64,000 bases of DNA. It comes from CAWDDG01 sp963801065 (GTDB lineage Bacteria; Actinomycetota; Actinomycetes; Jiangellales; Jiangellaceae). The translations under genes and the position numbers were made by a program. The DNA is taken from assembly GCA_963801065.1 (NCBI GenBank), contig CAWDDG010000002.1, positions 1-64,000 of the forward strand, written 5' to 3'. Under the pieces are notes generated by a model. It did not search any database. It was not told where the DNA came from and was given only the letters and a program-made list of their open reading frames with translations. Positions 36,891-45,890 of the stretch are shown piece after piece. The stretch's first letter is position 1. Every line of letters begins with the position of its first letter.

Positions 36891-38873
36891 GTGCGCACAC
36901 AGCCGCCACATCGCTCACTCAACCTGGGCATCCTCGCCCACGTCGACGCCGGTAAGACCACGCTGACCGAGCGGCTCCTGCACCTCGCAGGAGTCATCGA
37001 CGAGCCGGGATCCGTCGACGTCGGCACCACCCGCGCCGACAACCTGGCGCTCGAGCGCCGCCGCGGCATCACGATCAAGGCCGGGGTCGTGTCGTTCCCG
37101 CTCGCGGGCACCACGGTCAACGTCGTCGACACCCCGGGCCACCCCGACTTCATCGCGGAGGTCGAGCGGGTTCTCGGGGTGCTGGACGGCGCCATCTTGG
37201 TGCTCTCGTCCGTCGAGGGTGTCCAGCCGCAGACCCGGATCCTGATGCGGGCGCTGCAGCGTTTGCAGGTGCCGACCCTGCTGTTCGTGAACAAGGTCGA
37301 CCGCATCGGCGCGGACCTCGACCACGTGCTGGCCGCGATCCGACGCCGACTGACCCCGGACATCCTGCCGATGGGCTGCGTCACCGGAGCGGGTAGCCGA
37401 GCCGCGTCGTATGACGCGTTCCGGCCCGACGACTCCGACTTCCGGGAGCGGGAGACCGCCGCGCTGGCCGAGCGCGACGACACCCTTCTGGCGGCGTACG
37501 TCGAAGGGCGCGCCCAGCCGGACGCCCGGCTGCGGGCGGAGATCGCCGCCCAGACCCGGGCCGGCGTGCTGCACCCGGTCTTCGCCGGGTCGGCGGCCAC
37601 CGGCGCAGGCGTCCCCGAGCTGATGACCGGGATCGGGGCCCTGCTGCCGGCGACTGCACCGGACCCGACCGGCGAGCCCTCCGGCCGGGTGTTCAAGGTC
37701 GAGCGGGGAGCGGCTGGGGAGAAGGTCGCCTACGTCCGGATGTTCACCGGCTCGGTCGGCCTCCGGGCCCGACTGGCTCTGCCCGACGGCCGCCTGGGCA
37801 AGGTCTCGGGCGTACAGCTGTTCGAGCAGGGCGAATGGGTCCGCGCGGACGCCGTTGCAGCTGGCCAGATCGGCCGACTCCACGGCCTCAGTGCGGTCCG
37901 GGTCGGCGACGGCTTCGGCGCCGAAGACTCGGCCGAGAAGCACCACTTCCCACCGCCCACGCTCGAGGCATCGGTCAGCGCCGTACGCCGCGACCAGGGC
38001 CCGGCGCTGCGCCAGGCACTGGCCCAACTCGCCGACCAGGACCCCCTGATCGGCGTGCACACCGGCGAGGACGGGCTGCCCACGGTGTCGCTCTACGGTC
38101 GCGTGCAGCAAGAGGTGCTGGGCGCGACCCTCGCCGAGGAGTACGGCATCGAGGTGGAGTTCGCCGACGCGAGCGTGCTGCACATCGAGCGACCCCGCGG
38201 TGTCGGGTCCGCTGTCCAGCGGCTCAACACCGAGTCGAACCCCTACCAGGCCACGATCGGGCTCCGGATCGCACCGGGCCGGCCCGGCTCCGGCCTCACC
38301 TTCGTCGTCGACGCCCCTGCGCACGACATGCCGCTGTACCTGTTCCGTAGTGCCGCGGGCTTCGCTGCGGCGATCGACAAGCACGTCCGGCGTGCCCTGG
38401 CCCGGGGCCGCTACGGGTGGCAGGTGACCGACTGCGTGGTGACCCTGGTCGAGTGCGGCTACAGCACCTGGGACGGGCCGCCGTCCAAGCGCGGACCGCT
38501 CAGCACCTCATTCGACTACCGGAAGGTGACGCCGGTCGTGGTCGAGCAGGCGCTCGCGCGGGCTCAGACCGTGGTCTGCGAGCCCGTACTGCGGGTGCTG
38601 CTCGAGGTACCGACCGAGAACGCCGCCGCCGTCCAGCGCGTGGTCACCCGGTGGGGCGCGGAGCTGATGAGCCAGACCGCCACGGCCGACCTGACCCGGC
38701 TCGAGGTACGGCTCGTCGCCGCTCGGCTGCACGAGCTCCAACGCCAACTGCCGGACCTGACCGGTGGCGAAGGCGTCCTGGAACCCACGTTCGACGGGTA
38801 CCAGCCAGTGCCCGGCCGGCCGCCGGTGCGCCAGAGCTCGTCGCCGGAGCGAGCGGACGCCGCAGCAGGATGA
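36891..38873 (+). CDS. TetM/OtrA-type ribosomal protection GTPase
   Basis: 660-residue translational GTPase of the tetracycline ribosomal protection (TetM/TetO/OtrA) branch of EF-G. G1 is ILAHVDAGKTT (residues 14-24), switch II VVDTPGH (79-84), G4 FVNKVDRIGAD (132-142), then EF-G domains II-V (VFKVERGAAGEKVAYVRMFT; CVVTLVECGYSTWDGPPSKR). It binds the ribosomal A-site region and releases tetracycline, or may serve as a ribosome rescue/intrinsic factor as in producers. GTG 36891 follows AAGGGA. No leader peptide attenuator of the TetM kind was recognised. Family confidence is high; resistance phenotype is inference. Confidence 0.92.
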   Translation: MRTQPPHRSLNLGILAHVDAGKTTLTERLLHLAGVIDEPGSVDVGTTRADNLALERRRGITIKAGVVSFPLAGTTVNVVDTPGHPDFIAEVERVLGVLDGAILVLSSVEGVQPQTRILMRALQRLQVPTLLFVNKVDRIGADLDHVLAAIRRRLTPDILPMGCVTGAGSRAASYDAFRPDDSDFRERETAALAERDDTLLAAYVEGRAQPDARLRAEIAAQTRAGVLHPVFAGSAATGAGVPELMTGIGALLPATAPDPTGEPSGRVFKVERGAAGEKVAYVRMFTGSVGLRARLALPDGRLGKVSGVQLFEQGEWVRADAVAAGQIGRLHGLSAVRVGDGFGAEDSAEKHHFPPPTLEASVSAVRRDQGPALRQALAQLADQDPLIGVHTGEDGLPTVSLYGRVQQEVLGATLAEEYGIEVEFADASVLHIERPRGVGSAVQRLNTESNPYQATIGLRIAPGRPGSGLTFVVDAPAHDMPLYLFRSAAGFAAAIDKHVRRALARGRYGWQVTDCVVTLVECGYSTWDGPPSKRGPLSTSFDYRKVTPVVVEQALARAQTVVCEPVLRVLLEVPTENAAAVQRVVTRWGAELMSQTATADLTRLEVRLVAARLHELQRQLPDLTGGEGVLEPTFDGYQPVPGRPPVRQSSSPERADAAAG

Positions 38874-39095
38874 GGCACTGCATCTCTCACTCGTGCCGAA
38901 CCTCGGCCAGCCGCACTATGCGGCGGAATGCTGCTCGTCTCCGCTTTTGGTGTCTGAGGAAATGGCTCGTCGCTGGGATCACGCCGTGCTCCGGATCGAA
39001 GGTGCGTTGCTCGCTTTGTTAGCCGTCGTCTGGTGGAGCCCGATCACGGGTGTGAGGCGAGGGTGTACGCGGCGAGCCGAGGATCAGCCGGCCGG

Positions 39096-40157
39096 CTAGG
39101 GGTGTAGCCGGTAGAAGCGCCACTCGTCGTGGTCGATCGGGAGCACCTCGACCGCGGAGTATCCGGCCCCGGCGGCGTACTGGCGCAGGGTGTCGATCCG
39201 CATCACGGTGCCGGTTTCGGCCGAGTCCGGATCGGTCATCGCGGCGGGAAGGCAGTTGAGTACGCTCCAGCCGTAGTGCGCCCGGTCGAGGACGGTGCCC
39301 GGGGCAACGATCTGGTCGGGCACCCGCTCGTCGGCGACCAGCACACTGCCGCCCTCGACGAGCGTCGCGCGGAGCTGGCCGAGGACCTCGACCGGCTGGG
39401 ACAGGTCGTGCAGTGCCTCGAAGATCGTGACCAGGTCGTACCGTCCGGACGTGTCGAAGGTTGTCACGTCACCGGCCCGGAAGGTCACCCGGTCATCCAG
39501 TCCGGCGTCGTGGGCATGCCGCTGCGCGTACCCGATCGCGAGCTCGTCGAGGTCGTAGCCGTCGACCAGCACATCGGGGTAAGTCCGCGCCATGGCGATG
39601 CTGGACCAGCCGCTGCCGACGCCGATGTCGGCGATCCGCGCCGGTGGCGCCGACGACAGCCGCGCGTGCAAGTCCGGTACGGCGGGCAGCCACTCGGAGC
39701 CGAGCAGCTTCAGGAACATCGAGCGCGTGCCGTCCGGACGGCCCTCGACCCAGTGGTACGGCTGATGCATCCCGCGGCCGGCACGGAACGCGACCTCCAG
39801 GTCGCCGGTCCGCCCGGGCACCCGCAGCACCTCGTCGGCCATCGGAGCGGCGAAAGCCAGGCTGTCCGGATCGGTAAACGCTTCCCGGGTCGCCTCCGGT
39901 AGCCGGTACCGCCACCGGTCCGGCTCGCCGTCGGTGCTGAACAGCTCGACGAAGCCGGTGACGGCCTGCTGTTCGAGCCACTCGCGCACCATGCGGGCGT
40001 TGAGCCCGGTCCGGTCGGCCAGCTCCGGTGCGCTGACCTCGCCGGCGGCCAGGGCGGCGTACAGGCCGAGGCGGCGGCCGAGCTGGATGCTGATCAGGTC
40101 GAGCACTGCGACCGAGGCCTCGCGGATGCGGAGATACAGGTCGCGGGAAGTCGTCAC
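39096..40157 (-). CDS. Class I SAM-dependent methyltransferase with N-terminal winged helix
   Basis: 353 residues. The N-terminal domain (LGRRLGLYAALAAGEVSAPE, LADRTGLNARMVREWLEQQA) is a winged-helix dimerisation module as in Rv2258c-like and O-methyltransferase proteins. The Rossmann methyltransferase domain has motif I ARIADIGVGSGWSSIAMA, acidic loop DGYDLDE and motif IV YDLVTIFEALHDLSQP. It transfers a methyl group from SAM to an unknown small molecule. Start ATG 40157 gives a natural N-terminus (MTTSRDLYLRIREASVAVLD). Monocistronic, opposite in orientation to both neighbours. Confidence 0.9.
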   Translation of the reverse strand: MTTSRDLYLRIREASVAVLDLISIQLGRRLGLYAALAAGEVSAPELADRTGLNARMVREWLEQQAVTGFVELFSTDGEPDRWRYRLPEATREAFTDPDSLAFAAPMADEVLRVPGRTGDLEVAFRAGRGMHQPYHWVEGRPDGTRSMFLKLLGSEWLPAVPDLHARLSSAPPARIADIGVGSGWSSIAMARTYPDVLVDGYDLDELAIGYAQRHAHDAGLDDRVTFRAGDVTTFDTSGRYDLVTIFEALHDLSQPVEVLGQLRATLVEGGSVLVADERVPDQIVAPGTVLDRAHYGWSVLNCLPAAMTDPDSAETGTVMRIDTLRQYAAGAGYSAVEVLPIDHDEWRFYRLHP

Positions 40158-40263
40158 CCCGCGATTGTCCCTCGTCCCGCGCCCACCGGGCCTCGCCGCT
40201 TCGCCTCAAGACCGGCCACAAACCCTCTCATGGTGAGGTCCGATCAGGTGTTGCGCGACCACG

Positions 40264-40500
40264 TCATTCTGGGCTACTAGAGACTTCCCGCAGGACCGGC
40301 GTCTGGCCAGACTCGGTCCAGGTGCTCGGTGGGCGGCTCTCTTCTGGGCTGCCCACCCGTGTCCACGGGTGTGGCTCACTTCCGGTCTGCGGCCCGTCGG
40401 GCACCGTGACGAGGCGTGGCTCAAGAGGGGACTGCCCTGCTCGTAGTAGCAATGCCCACCTCGCCGTCCCATTCGGTACGAGCGAAGGCGGGAGCAGCGC
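40264..40500 (+). ncRNA. Candidate IS110 bridge RNA region
   Basis: Non-coding left end of the IS110 element directly upstream of the recombinase start. Its place and length match where IS110-group elements encode bridge RNA. The two programmable loops were not identified by eye, so the call rests on family knowledge and position only. Confidence 0.4.
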
Positions 40501-41688
40501 ATGGAGCAGGTCATCATCGGGGTCGATCCCCACAAGCTGTCTGCGACGATCGAGGTCGTCGACCATCTCGAGCAGATGCTGGGTTCGGGCCGGTTCACCA
40601 CCGACCGGGCCGGCTACTTCGCGATGAGGAACTACGTGAAGTCGTGGTCCGAGCGGGTATGGGCGGTGGAGGGTGCCAACGGTGTTGGCCGGCCGCTCGC
40701 GCAGCGGCTGCTGGAGTCCGGCGAGCAGGTCGTTGATGTGCCGGCCAAACTCGCCGCGCGGGTTCGGCTCTTCGACACCGGCCACAACCGCAAGACCGAC
40801 GCCCACGACGCGCACGCGGTGGCGGTCGTCGCAGTCCGGACTCCGAACCTACGGATCCTGCGGGTTGACGGGGAGCTCGAAGCGCTGCGGATGCTGACCG
40901 ATCGACGCGAGGCGCTCACCCGACGTCGGGTCCAGACGGTGTGCCGGCTCCAGGCGCTGCTGGGCGAACTCCTTCCCGGCCAGGCCAAGCGAGACATCAC
41001 CGCACTTCAGGCCAAACGGATGCTCGCCACGGTGCGACCGCGCGACATCGCAGGCAAGACCCGACGCCGTATCGCCGCGGAGGAACTGGCCGAGCTGATC
41101 GCAGTCGACAGCAAGATCAAGAAGGCTACCGCCGAGCCCAAGGCCATGGTGTTGGCCCGGGACTCACGGCTGATGGACATCGATGGTGTCGGCGCCGTCG
41201 TGGCAGCCCGGATCCTGGCCGACGTCGGGGACGTCGCCCGGTTCGCCGACCGCAACCGGTTCGCCTCCTGGACCGGCACCGCACCCCTCGACGCATCCTC
41301 CGGCGAGCAGAACCGCCACCGCCTGTCCCGAGCGGGGAACCGTCGGGTCAACCACATGATCCACATCGCCGCGGTCACCCAGATCAGGTTGGACACCGAG
41401 GGCCGCGCCTACTACCGACGCAAGAGAGCCGAAGGCAAGAAGCCGATGGAAGCGATGCGCTGCCTGAAGCGACGGATCTCCGACGCCATCTACCGCCAGC
41501 TCGTTGCCGATGCCCAACGCGTCGAGAGTGCGAATCCGGGAGGGCACTGCGGGGCGTCTCAAAAATCCAGCGCGGTCGACCTGCCCCCGCTCATCGACAC
41601 TTCGGATCAGCCACTCCCGGACCCGCAGCCACGACGCTACGCCGCACCTCGACGGCCTCGGAAGAGCAGACCTGCGAGAACCTCCTGA
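40501..41688 (+). CDS. IS110-family transposase (DEDD/serine recombinase)
   Basis: 395 residues. The RuvC-like DEDD domain has VIIGVDPHK (Asp 9), WAVEGANGVG (Glu), and KTDAHDAHAVA (Asp pair). A helical linker follows. The C-terminal transposase_20 domain has LMDIDGVGAVVAARILADVG and the catalytic-serine region TAPLDASSGEQNRHRLSRAG. All expected blocks are present and the frame is unbroken, so it is probably active. ATG 40501 has GGAG upstream. The last 40 residues are Pro/Arg rich and variable. Confidence 0.95.
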   Translation: MEQVIIGVDPHKLSATIEVVDHLEQMLGSGRFTTDRAGYFAMRNYVKSWSERVWAVEGANGVGRPLAQRLLESGEQVVDVPAKLAARVRLFDTGHNRKTDAHDAHAVAVVAVRTPNLRILRVDGELEALRMLTDRREALTRRRVQTVCRLQALLGELLPGQAKRDITALQAKRMLATVRPRDIAGKTRRRIAAEELAELIAVDSKIKKATAEPKAMVLARDSRLMDIDGVGAVVAARILADVGDVARFADRNRFASWTGTAPLDASSGEQNRHRLSRAGNRRVNHMIHIAAVTQIRLDTEGRAYYRRKRAEGKKPMEAMRCLKRRISDAIYRQLVADAQRVESANPGGHCGASQKSSAVDLPPLIDTSDQPLPDPQPRRYAAPRRPRKSRPARTS

Positions 41689-41861
41689 CCCACAGTTGAC
41701 AACAGAGGGGAGCCGGAATGACGCGCTTGCGGGTGGGTCTTGCCTTATCGGCCGGATCGCAACGTCCGACTCTCGGCTAGATGCGGACGTTGCCCCGATG
41801 GTTGCGAGCCGTCGCCGGATCACCGGACGAAATCGTCCGCAATGCGTTCTAGGCTGTCCAA

Positions 41862-42467
41862 ATGCCTGCCGATCGCTCGACGGACGACCTCACCATCCGG
41901 CCGCTCGCGCCCGACACCTGGCGTGCCTTCGCCGACCTTGTCGAGCGGCACAACGGCGTGTTCGGCGGGTGCTGGTGCACCTATTTCCACTCGCTGTCAC
42001 GCGACAAGGACCGCACCTACGAGAGCAATCGTGATCTGAAGTGCCAACTGGTCGAGCACGGGCGTGCACACGCCGCGTTGGTCTTCGACTGCGACGAGGC
42101 CGTGGCCTGGGCGGAGTTCGGGCCACCGGGGGAACTGCCGAACATCCATCATCGACAGGAGTACGAGGCGGGCCTCGTTACGGCGCCCGACTACCGGATC
42201 ACCTGCATCTTCGTGGACCGACGCTACCGGCGCGGCGGCGTCGCGGCGCTGGCACTACGAGGAGCGCTGGACCTGATCTCCCAGGCGGGCGGCGGGGTGG
42301 TCGAGGGATACCCGCACGACATGTCGAAGCAGCCCGAAGGCAAGAAAATGTCGTCCTCCTTCCTCTACAACGGCACCCGCAGGATGTACGAGGAGGCCGG
42401 CTTCACCTACCAGCGGTCGAAGGGACAGAAGAACTGCGTGATGATCCGGACGATCGCTCCAGCCTGA
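41862..42467 (+). CDS. GNAT-family N-acetyltransferase
   Basis: 201 residues. The acetyl-CoA site is formed around ITCIFVDRRYRRGGVAALAL, the V-x-x-x-x-R/Q-x-x-G/A signature of GNAT enzymes with RRGG. The N-terminal half has RPLAPDTWRAFADLVERHNG and GGCWCTYFH, and the C-terminal half the typical NGTRRMYEEAGF strand-helix. It transfers acetyl from acetyl-CoA to an amine of unknown identity. Immediately upstream of att-like repeat copy 3. A likely resistance or detoxification enzyme, but substrate is unknown. Confidence 0.88.
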   Translation: MPADRSTDDLTIRPLAPDTWRAFADLVERHNGVFGGCWCTYFHSLSRDKDRTYESNRDLKCQLVEHGRAHAALVFDCDEAVAWAEFGPPGELPNIHHRQEYEAGLVTAPDYRITCIFVDRRYRRGGVAALALRGALDLISQAGGGVVEGYPHDMSKQPEGKKMSSSFLYNGTRRMYEEAGFTYQRSKGQKNCVMIRTIAPA

Positions 42468-42499
42468 CCTGGTCCACAGACAACAACCGGATTTCGGCT

Positions 42500-42772
42500 A
42501 TGAGCGCGAACATCCGACCTTCGCGTTCGGGGGCATGCTCGGGATCACCCGTAACCGGTGTGTGACTGGTGGGGCGGGTGGGACTCGAACCCACGACCCA
42601 GGGATTATGAGGAGCCCCGACACCGGCCACTACAGCCTCCACCAGCGACTATGGCCTCAGCACGGCCCCCACTGGTCGCCTGCAACCACACGGATAGCCG
42701 CCAGTTGATGCCACGACTGATGCCACGGCTGTCAGCTCCAGGATTGAACCGCCGTCTTCACTGGAGGGCGAG
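42500..42772 (-). repeat. att-like repeat copy 3 with 3' half of a CAU tRNA
   Basis: 273 bases matching copy 2 along the full length. On the minus strand the tRNA part has CTCATAA anticodon loop (CAU), TCCCT stem, variable GGGTC, T-arm GTGGGTTCGAGTCCCAC, acceptor CCGCCCC and encoded CCA ending at 42567. The base stretch that should form the 5' anticodon stem (AGGGA) is absent, so this is a tRNA 3' fragment, not a gene. It probably marks the right border of an integrated island whose left border is copy 2. Confidence 0.75.
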
Positions 42773-42792
42773 TCCGCCAGCAGTTGGGCGGA

Positions 42793-43764
42793 TCAATAGG
42801 CGCTGGGCATGCCGAACGCGTATGGCGCCGGCGGCGGGTTGGCGTTGTTGCTCGCGCAGAACGCGTCCCTCCGCACGGTCGTTGTTATAGGGGGCAGGTA
42901 GCTGTTGCTGGCCACGATCGTGGTCGCCTCGGCTGCCGCGGTGAGCTCGATCTGCTGCGCCACCGCCGCTCGTAGCTCCGGAGTCGGCGCGCTGACCAGC
43001 AGTTCGGCGTTGCGCCAGGCCCGCTCTCGCCACGCCGCGATGAGCTGGAACAGCCCGGCGTGACCGACCCCGAACGGAGTCTCGATCTTGACCGTGTCCG
43101 GGTCGAACCGCGCGGCCAGCTCGGCCAGCATGGGCTCGATCACCTTGTTGAGGAACTCGTCCACCTTGTCGTGGTCGGCCTTGCGGCTCTGACCCTCTGG
43201 AGTCACCATGCCGATCGCGGCGAGGGTGAACGGCAGATCGCGGTTGATATGCGCGCTCATGCCAAGCAATAGGTCACCGGAGCCGGTGGTCCGGCGTTCC
43301 GCGGCGGAGTCAAACGCGATCAGCCAGGCATGCGGCACCTGGGACCGGTTCCCGGCCAGCCAGTTGTCGTAGGCGTTGAAGTAGTACTTCGCGAACACTG
43401 CGTCCTCGTGGTTAACCCACGGCGTGTCCTGGAAGAAGCCAGGTTGCTGCGCGGCCCACAGGTAGGTTTGGGTGGTGCGCAGGTAGGCCAGTGCGAACAT
43501 CGCGTTGTGGTCGCAGGACCGCCCGAGCGGCTCGAACCGGCGCTCCATCTCCCGGATCAGCGCGCGGACGCAGTTCATCCGGCCGGCCACGCAATCGTTG
43601 GCGCTGCTCGGGTTGTACTCGTCGGTCAGCCCCGGTAGCTGCGAGGACCAGGGGATGAAGATCGGATCATCAGCGTGCGCCGACTGCTGGCCGGCCGGGA
43701 CGACCAACCCGACCGCGAGGACCAGGGCAGCAAGCACACCGATACGCCGCCTGAGACGCATCAT
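42793..43764 (-). CDS. Secreted DUF5995-family protein
   Basis: About 323 residues. Signal peptide MRLRRRIGVLAALVLAVGLV with AHA cleavage, then a helical domain with CDHNAMFALAYLRTTQTYLW, HEDAVFAKYYFNAYDNW and GMSAHINRDLPFTLAAIGM, whose His and Asp residues (VNHEDAVF, SAHINRDLP) are the conserved core of DUF5995. Likely a metal-binding, extracellular protein of unknown function. Two adjoining ATGs (43764 and 43761) follow AAGGAG; a GTG at 43779 overlaps that site and is less likely. Confidence 0.85.
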   Translation of the reverse strand: MMRLRRRIGVLAALVLAVGLVVPAGQQSAHADDPIFIPWSSQLPGLTDEYNPSSANDCVAGRMNCVRALIREMERRFEPLGRSCDHNAMFALAYLRTTQTYLWAAQQPGFFQDTPWVNHEDAVFAKYYFNAYDNWLAGNRSQVPHAWLIAFDSAAERRTTGSGDLLLGMSAHINRDLPFTLAAIGMVTPEGQSRKADHDKVDEFLNKVIEPMLAELAARFDPDTVKIETPFGVGHAGLFQLIAAWRERAWRNAELLVSAPTPELRAAVAQQIELTAAAEATTIVASNSYLPPITTTVRRDAFCASNNANPPPAPYAFGMPSAY

Positions 43765-44246
43765 CGGCTCCTTCGGCACAGGCCCGGAACGCGACCGGGC
43801 AACCGGCTATAGATACCACGCGCGTCCCCAAGCGCACGTGAGAATGCGCAAGCTCCTCCTAACCGCTCAGTAACGTTCGAAACGCGATCGAGAATGCGCA
43901 TTCGGCCGCGCAGAGAACGGGTTTGCGAACGTCCGCGAATGGGCAACCATCCTTGTGCTCCGGCACAGCCCTCGATGGGGATATCAGGTTCGTCGTGTAC
44001 GGAAGCCGCGTGAGAGCAGACGACCTCCGGGGCCGCACCGACTTGGGCCGCCCTCGGGGTCACGCAAAAGGATGACGCCCGTCGTCCAAGGGCTGCCCTC
44101 ACCCCCGCCATCCGAGGGCAGACCCGCTGACCGACAGGGCCCAACCGAGCTGGACCCCCGTTGCTCCTGTTGTCCTGACGGCGGGCGTCGTGGCCTACGG
44201 GCGTCATCCTGCTCGAAGCTTCCCTTACCGCCCGCGCCGGCGGCTA
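43765..44246. other. Intergenic, one long inverted repeat
   Basis: No gene recognised. A 13-bp perfect inverted repeat, AGGATGACGCCCG at 44069-44081 and its complement at 44198-44210, encloses 116 bases that are non-coding. Could be the ends of a small non-autonomous element. Confidence 0.4.
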
Positions 44247-44288
44247 GGGAGCGGCACCCTGAGTTAGTCGGCCGCGGTCCCGGACTTA
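44247..44288 (+). repeat. 42-bp direct repeat, copy 1
   Basis: Identical to 46437-46478. Starts GGGAGCGGCACC and ends CGGACTTA, directly against the right terminal repeat of the split transposon. The second copy is fused to a truncated IS3 orfB. Confidence 0.85.
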
Positions 44289-44312
44289 GCTACTTGCCCC
44301 TGAAGAAGTCGG
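44285..44312 (-). repeat. Right terminal inverted repeat of the split ISNCY/IS1182-like element
   Basis: 28 bases (core CTTGCCCCTGAAGAAGTCGG) matching 54352-54379 in all but two positions. It lies beyond the 3' end of the transposase C-terminal part on the minus strand; the matching copy precedes the N-terminal part on the plus strand. Confidence 0.8.
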
Positions 44313-44376
44313 TTGCCGGTGAGGGATGACCGCGGGCGGTGGGGCGGGAGCGGCGGGGGGCTCCGGTCGGGTCGGT

Positions 44377-45525
44377 TCAGGTGGTCAGTGCGCTGATCTT
44401 GACCAGGTTGTGGGCGAAGACTCCGTGTCCGCACCAGATCCGGGCTCCGTGGATGCCGTCGAGCTGGCTGCGGTTCCATCCGTATCCGCGCTTGAGTGTG
44501 CTGATGCGGCCTTCGGATCCGGTGCGCCACTTGACCAGTCGCCGGAAGGGTCGTCGATGCTCGAGCTCGCGTCGTGCCGCTGACGGTTTGGCCTTGCGCG
44601 GGATGACGACGTTGGTGACGCCGAGGGCGTGCAGGTCGTCCTCGACGCCGGCCTCGCCGTAGCCGCGGTCGGCGGTGACCGCCCGCGGTGGCTTGCCGGT
44701 GCGGGCGGCTACCCGGGCGATCGCCGGTGCCAGCTGGGGTGCGTCCGGTGGTGCGCCGATCTCGACGGTGTGGTCGAGGACGATGCCGTCGGGGTTGTCC
44801 ACGACCTGGGCCTTGTAGCCGAACTCCACCGGCTTGCCCAGCCGGCCCTTGCGGATCGGGCGGGCGTCCGGGTCGTGCAGGCTGACCAGCCGAGTCGCCC
44901 CGTCGGGGGTGTCGCCGGACAGCCGGGTGCGGGTCTGGGCGACCACCGTGGCGGTGCGTTCGATCAGCTCGGTCAGATCATCAACAGCGCGGCGCAGCCC
45001 TCCGCCGACGGCGTCGCCTTCCCTGCGTAGCCGACGGCGGGCGTTGCGCAGCACCGCCGCCGCATCGGCCATCGTCTTGGCGGCCAACTCGGCGAGCTCG
45101 CCGGTGAGCCGGCGGGTGGCCGCCCGGGACTCATCCCCACGCAACCGCAGCTTGGAGGCGATCGCTCGAACCCGCCGACCCGCCGAACGCCGCCGATCCC
45201 GATACCGGGTCCGAGTCGCCGCGCCAGCACCCTGGACCCGGCGCACGGTGCGGCCCATGCTTGGCCACCGCCTTGGCCAGCAGTCCCGACTCGGTCGGAT
45301 ATCCACATCGGCCGGCACCACCATGGTGTCGGCTCGGACCTTGTGCGTGCGCAGCAGCTTCTGCCCGGCGGCCTTGGCCAGCAACGTCTCATTCAACCCG
45401 CCGACCGCGCCCTCCCCGCACCGGGTGGTGATCTTCATCAGCGTGATCGGATGCGGCACCCGGCCACCGAGCGGGATCCGGGCAAACCGCCGCCACGAGA
45501 TCGAGTCGGCCACCTCCCGGCACAG
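44377..45525 (-). pseudogene. ISNCY/IS1182-like DDE transposase, C-terminal part (split gene)
   Basis: From LCREVADSISWRRFARIPLG onward this is the body of a DUF772/DDE_Tnp_1-type transposase: THKVRADTMVVPADVD, LGKPVEFGYKAQVVDNPDGI (first catalytic Asp region), RAVTADRGYGEAGVEDDLHA and WRTGSEGRISTLKRGYGWNR (terminal Glu) to LVKISALTT. Its first 78 residues are missing here and are found at 54458-54690 on the other strand, ending exactly where this piece begins; both breaks fall at CTGTG. A further pair of compensating shifts disturbs about 45260-45300. The frame can be followed to an apparent start at 45552, but those codons do not belong to the family. Confidence 0.85.
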
Positions 45526-45578
45526 TGAAGCGCCCGGGGTTTGATGCCGCATCTTTCTGAGTTGGAAGGATGTGCACG

Positions 45579-45875
45579 ATGCCGAAGAAGATCGATGACG
45601 AGGTCAGGGCCCGTGCTGTGCGGCTGGTCCTGGAACACCAGCAGGAGTACTCCTCGCTGACGGCCGCCGCTGTGGCGGTGGCCCGGCAGGTCGGTGTGGG
45701 CAAGGAGTCCGTGCGTCGTTGGGTGGTCCAGGCCCGGATCGACGGTGGGCAGCGCCAGGGCGCGACCAGCGAGGAGTTGGCCGAGATCAGGGCGTTGAAG
45801 GCCGAGAACCGCCGGCTGCGCGAGGATGTGGCGATCCTGAAGGCGGCGACGTCTTTCTTCGCGGGGGAACTGTGA
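45579..45875 (+). CDS. IS3-family transposase OrfA
   Basis: About 98 residues: helix-turn-helix HTH_Tnp_1 (MPKKIDDEVRARAVRLVLEH, VARQVGVGKESVRRWVVQAR) then a leucine-zipper-like helix (ELAEIRALKAENRRLREDVA) ending ILKAATSFFAGEL. OrfA binds the IS ends and dimerises with OrfB. It ends in TGA and OrfB continues 15 bases later in the same frame, unlike the usual -1 frameshift fusion. Confidence 0.92.
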   Translation: MPKKIDDEVRARAVRLVLEHQQEYSSLTAAAVAVARQVGVGKESVRRWVVQARIDGGQRQGATSEELAEIRALKAENRRLREDVAILKAATSFFAGEL

Positions 45876-45890
45876 CCCCCGCAACCGCTG

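Larger units (their letters stand above)
40206..41699 (+). mobile_element. IS110-family insertion sequence, apparently intact
   Basis: A full-length recombinase gene preceded by about 240-300 non-coding bases and followed by a short tail. In this family the long non-coding end flanking the gene encodes a structured bridge RNA with target- and donor-pairing loops. The non-coding DNA at about 40264-40500 has several GC-rich inverted patches (for example around 40350-40400) that suit this. Exact element borders are not definable without the donor or an empty site, because IS110 elements lack long terminal repeats. Confidence 0.75.

Noticed and set aside
36915..38384. 489-codon minus-strand frame opposite the ribosomal protection gene
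   Set aside because: Antisense shadow; the plus strand has all GTPase motifs.
42567..42610. Functional tRNA-Met gene
   Set aside because: Only the 3' half is present in all three copies; the 5' anticodon stem and D-arm are missing.
42558..42640. Protein containing GGWDSNPRPRDYEE
   Set aside because: This well-known string is the translation of a tRNA 3' end and att region, not a protein. Same at 21830.
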